A DNA stretch of 64,000 nucleotides. Origin: Lysobacteraceae bacterium NML08-0793. GTDB lineage: Bacteria > Pseudomonadota > Gammaproteobacteria > Xanthomonadales > Xanthomonadaceae. The stretch is taken from positions 434,001 to 498,000 of the forward strand of contig NWQR01000001.1 in assembly GCA_002798275.1 (NCBI GenBank), in the 5' to 3' direction. The notes below the pieces were generated by a model. It was not told the DNA's origin and did no database searches. It was given only the letters and a program-made list of their open reading frames with translations. Made by a program: the position numbers and the translations under genes. Shown piece by piece: positions 19,740-28,494 of the stretch (position 1 is the first letter of the stretch; each line of letters begins with the position of its first letter).

Positions 19740-22700
19740 TTAGTGAGTATTAACCAGCTCACGCCAGTTGACGCGCTCGCCTCTGCTACCGCCCCCCAGA
19801 AGCCTAGTAGTCACCCGACTACCATCCAGACCCGGAGTAACCGCTGACAAGCTGCCGTCCTCATTCCTGTAAAGCCGCACACCACCGGTACCTCTGCCCA
19901 GGTCAACCGAGCTGACATGGCTTTGACCACCTCCTGGCATCTGATCCGGCACACCATCGCCATTGAAGTCGAAATAGCCCCCCTCCTTGGGATTGGTGCC
20001 GGTAAAGACATTCAATGCCGTCAGATACCCCCCCAACCCAGGCGAGCAGCCCTGTGATGCCCCTGGCACCAAGGAGGCAACCGCCAAAATCTCACCCGAA
20101 ACCTCCGGACGGGTCACAATGCGCTCACCGCGATTGAGGGCAACCGGCACCCCCAAATCCAGATACCAGCCACGCACACCACTGGGCAGCTCGGAATAGT
20201 CCTCCGCCGCACGCACCGCCTTGCCGTCAGCGGTCGTACCGTGGTGGGGGAAAGTGCGCCGATGCAGTTGCGAGCGCCCTGTAATCGGGGCATTTCCATC
20301 AATCAATGCGTACAAGGTTTGCGTCTGCTGCACACCGGAAACATCTTTGTCTTGTTCCGATAGATATTTACCGGTACCAAAGCTAATGAAAACACGCCCG
20401 GTTTTACGTTCCACCGTAACCACCAGCCCCCCGGTAATCGGCTGAGCAGCCCCCGACGGATCACGAGCAGTGAACATCGGGCTGCCGCCATTGGATACCC
20501 CCCAACTTGCAGCACTACTGCCACTAAGATCGATTTTCCAGACATTACCCTGGATATCACCGGCATAGACAAAATCCACCTTGCCGTCGGCATTTCTGTC
20601 ATAGGCAGTAAAATCGGTCATGCCATTGCCACTGCCACTGGTCTGTCCAAAGGCATGACGCGCGGCCACTTGACCGGCAGCATTCAGCTCATACACCAAC
20701 AGCTTGGCATTGCCGCCCTGGCTTTCCAGGCCATTGGCAGTAATCACCAGCGCCCGACCATTATTGCCCGGCACAATCAACGGCTGGGAAAGAATATAAC
20801 CCAAGTCTGCATTGACTGTACTGTCCTCATCCCAAAGCACATTGGCAGCCGTAAAGCCTGCCGGGTTGGTAACATCCAGCGCAAACAAGCCCTTACCACC
20901 ACGCCCCAATGAAGAAATCAAAATATTCTTGCCACTGGTGGTCGCCCGATTTGAGACACGCAGCTCACCATCAACAAAAAACCGATGCTGGTAACGCGGG
21001 TCACTAAGCTCTGCCAATGCCTGATAGTCGATACCTCGCGGCATATAAGAGAATAGCGGTTTGCCATCGGCTGCATTGACAGCATGCAGCATGCCGTCAT
21101 TGGCGCCGACAAACAAGGTATCGCTTTCTTTCACATAATGGGGCACCGAATTGACCACATCGCCAATCAATGAGCTTTGACGGTCACGCAAATTCCCGCC
21201 GCTGGATTTTTCAAGGCTGCGATCGCCTTTCAAATACTTCAGATTATCCGCCGCCGACACTGCAGCAGACCCGCTGGTACGCGCCAACAACGATGCCTTG
21301 CTACCCAAGGCAGCCAAGGACAGTACCGCACCGCCGCCACCCGCTTGATTCCAAGTAAAAACCGGACGGCTAGAAAACCCCTGCCCCGAACCGAACAAGT
21401 CTGGGTTAAGCGAATTTTCTGCCAGCGACCACAACCGTGGCGCACTATCAGTATTGCCACTACTGAAGTCGAATGCCTGTACATCCCCCTCCCAAGTTCC
21501 GGACTGATAATGCCCCTGATATATCCGGCTACCACCGCCAACCTTGCGCCCGGTGTCGCCCAAGCCGCCACCGGAGCCATTTTCTGCTGCAATGGCATCC
21601 AGCGCATCCTGCAATGCCTGAGCAAAAGCATCAGCATCCGAGGCCACCACAAAGCTACCTCGGCTATTAACTGCTGCGTGCCAGAGATCATCAATTCGAG
21701 CCCCGCCACCATTTGCAATCGGGTCGGTCCACTGGCGTGTCCCGCTACGCAATTCGGCCAACGTCACATCATTCGGCTCCATATTCCCTTTAAGGCCGAT
21801 AGACACACCAAATGTCACCATATGCTGCCAAGTTGCAGGATTTTTGATGCTCGCACTTACATCATTAACAAGATCATCGCGAAGATCGGTTTTCCAAAAA
21901 TGCATGGCTATATCGGCCAATGTATCGGATTTCCCATCCATAAATGGACGCGCTGCCGTGTAGTTAGCAGAATTCGTTCCATCCGCATTGCCCACAGCAT
22001 AAGCGGCATCAAACACCGAGGAGCCACCTGGACCATTCCAATAACCATCGGTGGTCAAAATCGCATAACTGCGACGACAACTATACTTCGCACCACTGCC
22101 ATTGGTAGTCCAAACCGAGTCGTCGGTGTGGTAATAATTGCCAGTACGGTAAAGCGCCTGGCGCAATGGCGTCCATTGCCAAGCTGGGGCATGGTGCAGA
22201 TATCTGAACCAATTCTGCTTGTTGCTTGCCCGAAACAAGCCACTATCCTGCGACACCGGGATAGGCAGCATAACTTTTCCGGTATAGTCATTGACCGTTG
22301 AGGTTATGCCGGGCCAGTACCAACGCGGCGTACCGCTTTGGGCAATCAAATCAAAACCCACACGATAATCTTCACCTAATCGGTAAAACGCTTCACTAGC
22401 ACCCGCTTTGGCAACACTCATGCGAAAGCGATGATAAGAATACCAAATGACATAGTTGGTCAACTGATCCTGCCCATGATCAGGAACTGCCCCCCCTACC
22501 CCAAGAGGCGTGGCAACATCAACCCAGTTACCCCACACAGTAGAGGCATAAGGGCCATTCTCCTCACCCCAGAGCATAGCACTGTTAATCCACTGGTAAC
22601 CCGTGCTCCAGTCATTTGAGCCTCCAATCCACTCGGCACGCCGCCAAGTTTTTCTGGCAAAATCATACCGATAACGGTAATAGCTGCCGTAACGCGAAAC

Positions 22701-23264
22701 GTTCAGGCCATGATTACGCAAAACCAGAAAGTCTGTCGTATATTTTCTTATTCTGTCTCTATATTGATTCTGATGAGAAGTATCTTGGCGTGTTAGATCA
22801 ATCGTATATTCCTGCCCCGTAGCCCCCTCAACCGAGTGATTGGGGTTAGGCAATACCGCCTTAGGTGTAGTACCAAGCGTTTTACGGCTACCATCGTAAT
22901 TGCGCCAAGGCTCGTACTTTTTCATTGGATCATAAGCAATCAGATTCAGTCCCGAAAGATAAATCCTTTCATCATCCGCATTAGCTGCATACCGACGCCC
23001 CCCATAAGTAAAGTCTGCGGCATGATGCAAACCATCCGGCATTGCCAAGTCATTCATCGACCCGGAATTATCCAAAATAAACATAATATTGGGCGGAATC
23101 GTGCCCACATTGGTTTGCAACGGGTAATCAGGAAACGAGGTTGCAGCATTACCCACCCCGCTGACTACGGCTACAGCCAGCCCCAGCGCGAAAGAAAGCC
23201 GGGAGGGCTTGAAGCGACGTGCATTACGCGACATCTGCTGCTTGCTGATTTTTTGAATATCCAT
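19740..23264 (-). CDS. pilY1: Type IV pilus tip adhesin/assembly protein PilY1
   Basis: 1174 aa secreted protein. A Sec signal lies near residues 22-40 (LSFALGLAVAVVSGVGNA). The N-terminal von Willebrand A-like region has the metal-site motif DNSGS (65-69). The C-terminal PilC-type beta-propeller starts around NSVPHYVKESDTLFVGANDG and carries the calcium-loop motif DRNADGKVD (889-897), matching the Ca-binding site that controls pilus retraction in P. aeruginosa PilY1. GAGG precedes the ATG. The 5' half is AT-rich: single 60-base lines such as 22741-22800 (19 G+C) and 21841-21900 (22 G+C) stand out from neighbouring genes. Confidence 0.95.
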   Translation of the reverse strand: MDIQKISKQQMSRNARRFKPSRLSFALGLAVAVVSGVGNAATSFPDYPLQTNVGTIPPNIMFILDNSGSMNDLAMPDGLHHAADFTYGGRRYAANADDERIYLSGLNLIAYDPMKKYEPWRNYDGSRKTLGTTPKAVLPNPNHSVEGATGQEYTIDLTRQDTSHQNQYRDRIRKYTTDFLVLRNHGLNVSRYGSYYRYRYDFARKTWRRAEWIGGSNDWSTGYQWINSAMLWGEENGPYASTVWGNWVDVATPLGVGGAVPDHGQDQLTNYVIWYSYHRFRMSVAKAGASEAFYRLGEDYRVGFDLIAQSGTPRWYWPGITSTVNDYTGKVMLPIPVSQDSGLFRASNKQNWFRYLHHAPAWQWTPLRQALYRTGNYYHTDDSVWTTNGSGAKYSCRRSYAILTTDGYWNGPGGSSVFDAAYAVGNADGTNSANYTAARPFMDGKSDTLADIAMHFWKTDLRDDLVNDVSASIKNPATWQHMVTFGVSIGLKGNMEPNDVTLAELRSGTRQWTDPIANGGGARIDDLWHAAVNSRGSFVVASDADAFAQALQDALDAIAAENGSGGGLGDTGRKVGGGSRIYQGHYQSGTWEGDVQAFDFSSGNTDSAPRLWSLAENSLNPDLFGSGQGFSSRPVFTWNQAGGGGAVLSLAALGSKASLLARTSGSAAVSAADNLKYLKGDRSLEKSSGGNLRDRQSSLIGDVVNSVPHYVKESDTLFVGANDGMLHAVNAADGKPLFSYMPRGIDYQALAELSDPRYQHRFFVDGELRVSNRATTSGKNILISSLGRGGKGLFALDVTNPAGFTAANVLWDEDSTVNADLGYILSQPLIVPGNNGRALVITANGLESQGGNAKLLVYELNAAGQVAARHAFGQTSGSGNGMTDFTAYDRNADGKVDFVYAGDIQGNVWKIDLSGSSAASWGVSNGGSPMFTARDPSGAAQPITGGLVVTVERKTGRVFISFGTGKYLSEQDKDVSGVQQTQTLYALIDGNAPITGRSQLHRRTFPHHGTTADGKAVRAAEDYSELPSGVRGWYLDLGVPVALNRGERIVTRPEVSGEILAVASLVPGASQGCSPGLGGYLTALNVFTGTNPKEGGYFDFNGDGVPDQMPGGGQSHVSSVDLGRGTGGVRLYRNEDGSLSAVTPGLDGSRVTTRLLGGGSRGERVNWRELVNTH

Positions 23265-23272
23265 GATCTACC

Positions 23273-23797
23273 TCACTGAATTTTGTAGGTGGACTGCAGA
23301 ACCACTTCTGCACCACTGGGTGATACTGCGCGCGCCACGATGCGATAAATCCGCTCTGTGCCTGGACAGCCAGCGCCTTCCTCTGCATCACGCAGATCTA
23401 CCGTCATGCATGCATTGGTTTTACCCATAAATTGAACGATATATTCAGCATCTGCCCCACTGTATTCGGAGCCCAAACTGACTGCTGTTGTTGCAGCGCT
23501 GCCCCAAAAGCCATTGGCCTCCCATACCGGCGATGCCGCCGGATCGGGCTGCGCACAAACACCTGCATTGCAGCCAGTAGCAGGCAAAACAGGCTTGGTC
23601 TTGGCGCGCGCCTCACCAAAGCGCAATGCCGTTTCAGCCGCATTGAAAGCCACGCTACGGGCGTAGCTTGCACCGGCCATGCGCTCCTGCAATAAAGTGC
23701 CACGCATACTAGCAACCCCAAGCAGGGTGATAATCAACAGCAGCATCAGCACCACCACAAGGGCGACACCTGATTGATTTTTTTTACTTAAATTCAC
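23273..23797 (-). CDS. pilX: Minor pilin PilX
   Basis: 174 aa. The N-terminus MNLSKKNQSG VALVVVLMLL fits the PilX N-terminal domain: cleavage after Gly10 and a hydrophobic helix without the usual Glu5, as in other PilX/GspK-type tip subunits. The remainder (SMRGTLLQERMAGASYARSVAFNAAETALR) matches the PilX pattern. Four Cys are present in the globular part (e.g. GCNAGVCAQ). With PilV, PilW, FimT and PilE it forms the minor-pilin complex that primes pilus assembly and holds PilY1. It overlaps pilW by 4 bp and precedes pilY1 by 8 bp. Confidence 0.92.
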   Translation of the reverse strand: MNLSKKNQSGVALVVVLMLLLIITLLGVASMRGTLLQERMAGASYARSVAFNAAETALRFGEARAKTKPVLPATGCNAGVCAQPDPAASPVWEANGFWGSAATTAVSLGSEYSGADAEYIVQFMGKTNACMTVDLRDAEEGAGCPGTERIYRIVARAVSPSGAEVVLQSTYKIQ

Positions 23798-24771
23798 AAT
23801 AGATCCTCCCGATTACGCATCGCAGTGGCAGTCGCCATAGTACGGGTCAGTGGCGCGTTATCGGTGCCTGCCGCATTGCCCGTTTCATCCCCCTGGAATA
23901 CCAAAGTCACCTGCACTGAAACGACCTTTTTCCAGTCCTCCGCAGTCCAGGAGCTGAAGTTATCCTGAAAAGCGCTATCACCACTTCGCCGGAATGCCAA
24001 GCGCATTTCATTGACATTTTCGGCAATTTCTTCTGCTGCCCCCAGGCTTTGCATATTCCCGGCGGTATTGGGATAAGAAAGTTGACGATACAGGGAGCTG
24101 CCACCCCGACCATTGCTGCGCACCTCCCAGCGATGGCGTAAAACTTTGCCAACATAAGCAGAAGATGCTCCCGTCAGATCACAACTCGAACTCCAGCTGC
24201 CACTTGCTGGCTTCAAGAAGCACAGCTCAGCGCCCTGACTGTTTGACAAAGGGACGGTCGGCGTCAAAATCCCCCCAGCTGCTGTAGTCGCACTGAACAG
24301 CACATTGAAATCGCTATTGCAGATGGCCATCATTTCATCTCCAGCATAGGCTGCACCGGCTGCCGGCGCGATTCTGAGCGGACCTGCGGGATCAATATGC
24401 TCGATCACATTGGAAATTGCATTATTGCTGAGGTAAATATCCAGCGCATTGCCATTGACCCAAACGCCTGCCTGGATTTCCGGCAAAAACGCATGTGTCC
24501 CCATCAAAGTATCTGACCGGCCACAGGCAGTTACCCCGGCCTCGCGGATATCTCGGCTCATTATTTCAAACGCAGCACGAGTGTTTTCTTGGATGCGCCC
24601 CACCGATTCTGTCGTGCCATATACCCGACTATTGGAAAGAAACATGCCAGCAGCTGCTGCAATCACGATCAAACCAATCAGCAAGGCAATCATCAGCTCA
24701 ATCAGGGTAAAGCCCTGCTGCTGCCAAGCCACATGTACCGAAGGTATTTTTTTGAAATTATTTTTCATCAT
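23794..24771 (-). CDS. pilW: Minor pilin PilW
   Basis: 325 aa. The leader is long (20 residues, ending QQQG) before FTLIELMIALLIGLIVIAAA, a classic prepilin N-terminus with Glu5. The large C-terminal domain contains LRIAPAAGAAYAGDEMMAIC and RSNGRGGSSLYRQ, in keeping with PilW. Start and stop codons overlap those of pilV and pilX by four bases, showing translational coupling along the operon. The product acts in the periplasm and inner membrane as part of the pilus-initiating complex. Confidence 0.92.
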   Translation of the reverse strand: MMKNNFKKIPSVHVAWQQQGFTLIELMIALLIGLIVIAAAAGMFLSNSRVYGTTESVGRIQENTRAAFEIMSRDIREAGVTACGRSDTLMGTHAFLPEIQAGVWVNGNALDIYLSNNAISNVIEHIDPAGPLRIAPAAGAAYAGDEMMAICNSDFNVLFSATTAAGGILTPTVPLSNSQGAELCFLKPASGSWSSSCDLTGASSAYVGKVLRHRWEVRSNGRGGSSLYRQLSYPNTAGNMQSLGAAEEIAENVNEMRLAFRRSGDSAFQDNFSSWTAEDWKKVVSVQVTLVFQGDETGNAAGTDNAPLTRTMATATAMRNREDLL

Positions 24772-25226
24772 TCAAGCCTGCTGGTAATTTCAAAGATTTG
24801 CGCCGCACTGCCACCCGTGGCACGCGCCTCATCCCAACGCACACCCACCGTGCATACCGAATTGCTGTCACATTCGATACGCCCTTCAGCAGTGGGACTC
24901 ACAGTAGCTACCAAGTTGGAAAGCCAGCCTGCGGTCGTGTTCAAATCCGGGCTGGCGCTTGCCGTGCCTTGCGCCCAATTACGGTTATACGCCCCGCCTT
25001 TGGCGCCATCACGATTGGCGCGCAGCATATCCAGTGCGGTATAAGCCTGCGCCACCGCCTGAGTGCGCTCTGCCGAGCTGCCAACATTGCGCAAAGCTAC
25101 TGCCTGCAGTGCAGCCACCCCCAGCAAACCAACCGCCATGATCAGCACAGCAATCAGCACTTCTATCATGCCCATACCTTGCTGCTGACGCGGGCAGCTA
25201 TATTGCATGTAATGTTTTGTTTTCAT
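24768..25226 (-). CDS. pilV: Minor pilin PilV
   Basis: 152 aa. The prepilin leader ends at Gly17; the mature N-terminus MGMIEVLIAVLIMAVGLLGV has Met in place of Phe at position 1 and Glu at position 5, as in other PilV proteins. The segment VALRNVGSSAERTQAVAQAY is typical of PilV/GspI. The gene overlaps fimT upstream and pilW downstream by 4 bp each. Confidence 0.92.
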   Translation of the reverse strand: MKTKHYMQYSCPRQQQGMGMIEVLIAVLIMAVGLLGVAALQAVALRNVGSSAERTQAVAQAYTALDMLRANRDGAKGGAYNRNWAQGTASASPDLNTTAGWLSNLVATVSPTAEGRIECDSNSVCTVGVRWDEARATGGSAAQIFEITSRLE

Positions 25227-25801
25227 CCGTTATCTCCTGGGGCATTGCAAGCAGCGTTGGCTACGCGACTGATCGAGACCCGCCCCATATTGACTTGAAC
25301 ATTTCTGGCGTTATTTCCGGGCAAACCACTTGCACAAACAGAAAGGGTTCCGACTTGCGTCGGGGAGCTGGCCGAACCTGTGCGAACAAAACCATCAGCC
25401 TGATACCAAATCACATTACTGCTACTGATGCTGCTACTGGGGGTAATCGTGATGTCATTGCCACCCAGCGCGACATCTCTCAATACTTCATTCGCGCCGT
25501 TTTTTCTTGATATGACGACCAGTCGTTGCCAATTGCCGCCATCACACCCTGTGCCGCTGGTACTTGGACAGACATCTACCCGACCATTGATTCGGATCGC
25601 ATCCATACGCGCGCCTTGCAAAACTGCATTCAGCTCATTGCTCGTTGCAGTCAGCCGGTTACTGCGCATCATGTTGCGGAAACTGGGCAAGGCAATCGAA
25701 GACACAATGGCGAGCACCGCCACAATTACGACTAGCTCCACCAAGCTGAAGCCGCCCTGTCGCCCGATAGCAGGTGTATGGTTTGTTTTGGCTCTGGACA
25801 T
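25223..25801 (-). CDS. fimT: FimT/FimU-type (GspH-like) pseudopilin
   Basis: 192 aa. Cleavage after Gly17 leaves FSLVELVVIVAVLAIVSSIA, a pseudopilin N-terminus with Glu5. The GspH/FimT C-domain has the pattern LQGARMDAIRINGRVDVCPS and a late Cys pair region (VCASG, NAACNAP). It is the first gene of the minor-pilin operon and would be the FimU-like connector subunit. It is divergent from the histidine kinase gene at 25910. The symbol fimT is used as in Xanthomonas; fimU would be equally apt. Confidence 0.9.
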   Translation of the reverse strand: MSRAKTNHTPAIGRQGGFSLVELVVIVAVLAIVSSIALPSFRNMMRSNRLTATSNELNAVLQGARMDAIRINGRVDVCPSTSGTGCDGGNWQRLVVISRKNGANEVLRDVALGGNDITITPSSSISSSNVIWYQADGFVRTGSASSPTQVGTLSVCASGLPGNNARNVQVNMGRVSISRVANAACNAPGDNG

Positions 25802-25864
25802 AGTCCCCCCTTTCTATTTGGATGGGAGTCTAGTCTGAAACTTTCCTCAATTATTTGTGAAGCC

Positions 25865-25873
25865 GACCAACGG
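25865..25873 (-). promoter_or_regulatory. Candidate AlgR-binding site upstream of fimT
   Basis: The minus strand reads CCGTTGGTC, 8 of 9 matches to the AlgR core CCGTTCGTC known from Pseudomonas. It lies 64-72 bp upstream of the fimT start, in the 108-bp gap shared with the divergent algZ-type kinase gene. In P. aeruginosa FimS/AlgR activates this operon. This is a single-mismatch pattern match only. Confidence 0.45.
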
Positions 25874-25909
25874 CCACTAAGGCCACCTCATCGGCGCTAT
25901 GCTGCCGCG

Positions 25910-26947
25910 ATGCCAAAAGAAGCTTTTTCCCCTGCCACCAGCCCACTCCCCTTGCTGTGGCACCCTCAATCCATATTGCTGTCGATGTTACTGGCCGAAA
26001 CGGTGGCCATCATCCTGTCGCTCAGCCCCGGTCTTGCGATGGAGCCATTGATTTATCTTGGCCTGATGTCGGTACTGTTGCAGTGGATCACGGTGTCCAC
26101 CTTGCTGCTTTCCCGCGCCATCATGCCTTGGTTGCTCAAGCTATCGGCTTCCCGGCTATTGGCTGTGCTCGTACTGCTGTTGACGCTTTCTGCCGTACTG
26201 ATGTCCGCACTGGCGAAGGCATTGTTTCCGGGCGTTTTGCTCCCCGATGAAGGCATCGCCCGACTCGGCTGGCTGCAAATTCCTGCATTGGTATTGATAC
26301 TGGGAACGCTGGGCGCGTTTGCATTCCATCGCCACTGGGAGTCCAAACTATTGGCAATCCGCGCCAAACAAGCCGAGCTGGATGCGCTGCGGGCGCGGGT
26401 GGATCCGCACTTCCTGTTCAACAGCCTGAACACGGCCGTAGCGCTGGTGCACACCCAGCCAGACGAGGCGGAGCAGGTATTGTTGGACTTGTCCGATCTG
26501 TTCCGGGCTGCGCTCTCTGGCAATGAGCTGCATCCACTCAAGCGTGAAATCGAGCTGACCCAGCGTTATCTGGAAATCGAACGGTTACGCTTGGGCGAGC
26601 GGTTGCGCGTGAGCTGGCGCTTGCCGCCAACCCTGCCACACCGACAAATCCCGGCACTGACATTGCAGACGCTGGTGGAAAACGCGGTGCGACACGGCAT
26701 CGAAAAGATGCCAGGCGGCGGCAAGATAGAAATCAGCGTGTTGTTGGATGCCTACAAGCTACGCCTACGGGTCAGTAATGCCATCCCGCTGCGTACCAAC
26801 GGCCCAACTACTGCCGGGCACAAGGTCGGAATTGCAGCCACCAAGGCGCGAGTGGAGGCCATCAGCGAGGGGCAGGGAGGGCTGTTGACCTTCATCGAAA
26901 ATGGCGAGTATGTTTCGGAAATCGTCCTGCCATACCGCACGCAATAG
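25910..26947 (+). CDS. algZ: AlgZ/FimS (LytS-type) sensor histidine kinase
   Basis: 345 aa. Four hydrophobic segments at about 22-40, 45-67, 84-105 and 122-139 precede a His_kinase domain of the LytS/YehU type (Pfam His_kinase). The phosphorylation box RVDPHFLFNSLN puts the His at 167, and the ATPase N-box reads TLVENAVRHGIEKM. These kinases normally work with a LytTR regulator (AlgR). No algR gene follows; the next gene is the convergent NAD-IDH gene. The start MPKEAFSP is chosen because the in-frame stretch above it is not family-like and overlaps the fimT start region. The gene is divergent from the minor-pilin operon, the known target of FimS/AlgR. Confidence 0.88.
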   Translation: MPKEAFSPATSPLPLLWHPQSILLSMLLAETVAIILSLSPGLAMEPLIYLGLMSVLLQWITVSTLLLSRAIMPWLLKLSASRLLAVLVLLLTLSAVLMSALAKALFPGVLLPDEGIARLGWLQIPALVLILGTLGAFAFHRHWESKLLAIRAKQAELDALRARVDPHFLFNSLNTAVALVHTQPDEAEQVLLDLSDLFRAALSGNELHPLKREIELTQRYLEIERLRLGERLRVSWRLPPTLPHRQIPALTLQTLVENAVRHGIEKMPGGGKIEISVLLDAYKLRLRVSNAIPLRTNGPTTAGHKVGIAATKARVEAISEGQGGLLTFIENGEYVSEIVLPYRTQ

Positions 26948-26990
26948 CTATAGTTCCCCCTCATCGGCTGCCAGATAATGCCGAGAAACG

Positions 26991-27013
26991 AACGGGGCGC
27001 AAGCGCCCCGTTT
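26991..27013. terminator. Bidirectional terminator between algZ and icd
   Basis: Stem ACGGGGCGC (26992-27000) / GCGCCCCGT (27003-27011), loop AA, between two convergent genes. The trailing T runs are short on both sides (TTTG and CGTTTC), so it is a weak or bidirectional terminator. Confidence 0.65.
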
Positions 27014-27036
27014 GCCGTCCGACTTTATGCACAAGA

Positions 27037-28044
27037 TTACAGGCGCGATGCAATCGCCTTGGCAAAGCTCATGGTGCTGCCGGTGCCACCAAGATCCGGA
27101 GTCAGGTTGTCCTTTGCTTCGAGCGTAGCCACGATGGCACGGCGCAGGCGTTCGGCCTGTTCGGGCATGGCTAGGTGATCGAGCATCTGCGCTGCCCCCA
27201 GCAGCAGGGCGCAGGGATTGGCGATGCCTTTGCCGGCGATATCCGGGGCGGAGCCGTGCACGGCTTCGAAAATCGCCGCTTTTTCACCAATGTTCGCGCC
27301 CGGTGCCAACCCCAAGCCACCGACCAGACCTGCGCAAAGGTCGGAAAGAATGTCGCCAAACAGATTGGTGGTAACGATGACATCGAACTGTTCCGGGCGC
27401 ATCACCAGCTGCATGCAGGTGTTATCCACGATCATTTCATTGCATTCGATGCCGGGGAAATCTTTGGCGACTTCGCGCGCGGTTTTCAGAAACAGGCCGC
27501 TGGTGGACTTCAGGATATTCGCCTTGTGCACCACGGTAACTTTTTTGCGGCCGGTCTTTTGCGCCAGCTCGAAGGCATAGCGGACGATGCGCTCGGCGCC
27601 CTTGCGGGTTACGCGCGAAACGCTGGTGGCAAGCTCGCCGTCTTCGGAAACGGTTTGGCCTTCGCCGATATACAGGCCTTCGGTGTTTTCGCGGATGGTG
27701 ATGAGGTCAACACCGCTGGCAAAGCGCGACTTGGTATTGGGGAAGCTCTTGGCTGGACGCACATTGGCATACAGGTCGAACTTCTTGCGCAAGGTCACGT
27801 TGATGGAAGTGAAGCCCTCGCCCACCGGGGTGGTCAGCGGCGACTTCAGCGCCACGCCGTTGCGGGCGATGGAGTCGAGGGTGGCCTGCGGCAGCAAATC
27901 GCCGTGTTTTTCCAGCGCCACCATACCGGCATCGGCTTCTTCATAGCCAAGGCCAAGGTTCATCTGGTCAAGGACGTGCAAGGTCGCGTCCATGATTTCC
28001 GGGCCGATGCCGTCGCCACGAATCACGGTAATGGTTTGAGTCAT
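27037..28044 (-). CDS. icd: NAD+-dependent isocitrate dehydrogenase
   Basis: 335 aa member of the isocitrate/isopropylmalate dehydrogenase family. The substrate loop SINVTLRKKFDLYANVRP has the Ser-x-Asn-xxx-Arg pattern of isocitrate enzymes; RENTEGLYIGEGQ is also conserved. The cofactor segment HGSAPDIAGKGIANP carries Asp-Ile where NADP-linked enzymes have Lys-Tyr, indicating NAD+. The protein is shorter than the E. coli NADP-IDH (416 aa) and resembles the homodimeric NAD-IDH known in Xanthomonas. It would oxidise isocitrate to 2-oxoglutarate in the TCA cycle, upstream of the sucCD step also in this window. Isopropylmalate or homoisocitrate dehydrogenase is less likely. Confidence 0.87.
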   Translation of the reverse strand: MTQTITVIRGDGIGPEIMDATLHVLDQMNLGLGYEEADAGMVALEKHGDLLPQATLDSIARNGVALKSPLTTPVGEGFTSINVTLRKKFDLYANVRPAKSFPNTKSRFASGVDLITIRENTEGLYIGEGQTVSEDGELATSVSRVTRKGAERIVRYAFELAQKTGRKKVTVVHKANILKSTSGLFLKTAREVAKDFPGIECNEMIVDNTCMQLVMRPEQFDVIVTTNLFGDILSDLCAGLVGGLGLAPGANIGEKAAIFEAVHGSAPDIAGKGIANPCALLLGAAQMLDHLAMPEQAERLRRAIVATLEAKDNLTPDLGGTGSTMSFAKAIASRL

Positions 28045-28132
28045 GTCAGTTCCTGCTGTTGGAGCCGGGCAAGCGCCTGCCCGGCGTTGGGGTTCAGCCG
28101 GTCATTATGCCAGAGCGACAAAAGCCGACGAT

Positions 28133-28402
28133 TCAGCCCAGCGTACCGGCCAGCAGCGGCTCGAATTTGCCTTCGCGGTGCAGCGCCATCATGTCGTCAT
28201 AGCCGCCCACATGCACGTCGCCGACAAAAATCTGCGGCACACTGGTGCGTTTGGCGCGTGCAATCATCTTTTCGCGCTCGGCAGGATCCTGGTCGATGCG
28301 GATTTCTGTCCACTCAAGATTCTTGCTTTTGAGAAAGTTCTTCGCTGCCACGCAATAAGGGCAGACCAGGGTGCTGTAGAGGGTGATTTCGGGCTGGGAC
28401 AT
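28133..28402 (-). CDS. grxC: Glutaredoxin 3
   Basis: 89 aa dithiol glutaredoxin. The active site C14-P-Y-C17 lies after the first beta strand (ITLYSTLVCPYC). The TSVPQIF cis-Pro loop and VGGYDDMMAL glutathione-binding segment are present. AAGGAG precedes the ATG at 28402; an in-frame open stretch above is not conserved. It reduces disulfides and glutathione mixed disulfides in the cytoplasm. It is divergent from bepA and lies 88 bp from icd in the same direction. Confidence 0.95.
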   Translation of the reverse strand: MSQPEITLYSTLVCPYCVAAKNFLKSKNLEWTEIRIDQDPAEREKMIARAKRTSVPQIFVGDVHVGGYDDMMALHREGKFEPLLAGTLG

Positions 28403-28494
28403 GGAAGGCTCCTTCGGTTTGCGGCATACGATAAAGAGCCGACGATTAACCTGCAATTCACGCCTACCCGCGCGGCAACAGGCATTCTTGGCAA

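Noticed and set aside
26948-27036. Remnant of algR downstream of the AlgZ-type kinase
   Set aside because: The gap is only 89 bp, holds a terminator stem and no coding remnant; the next gene is convergent.
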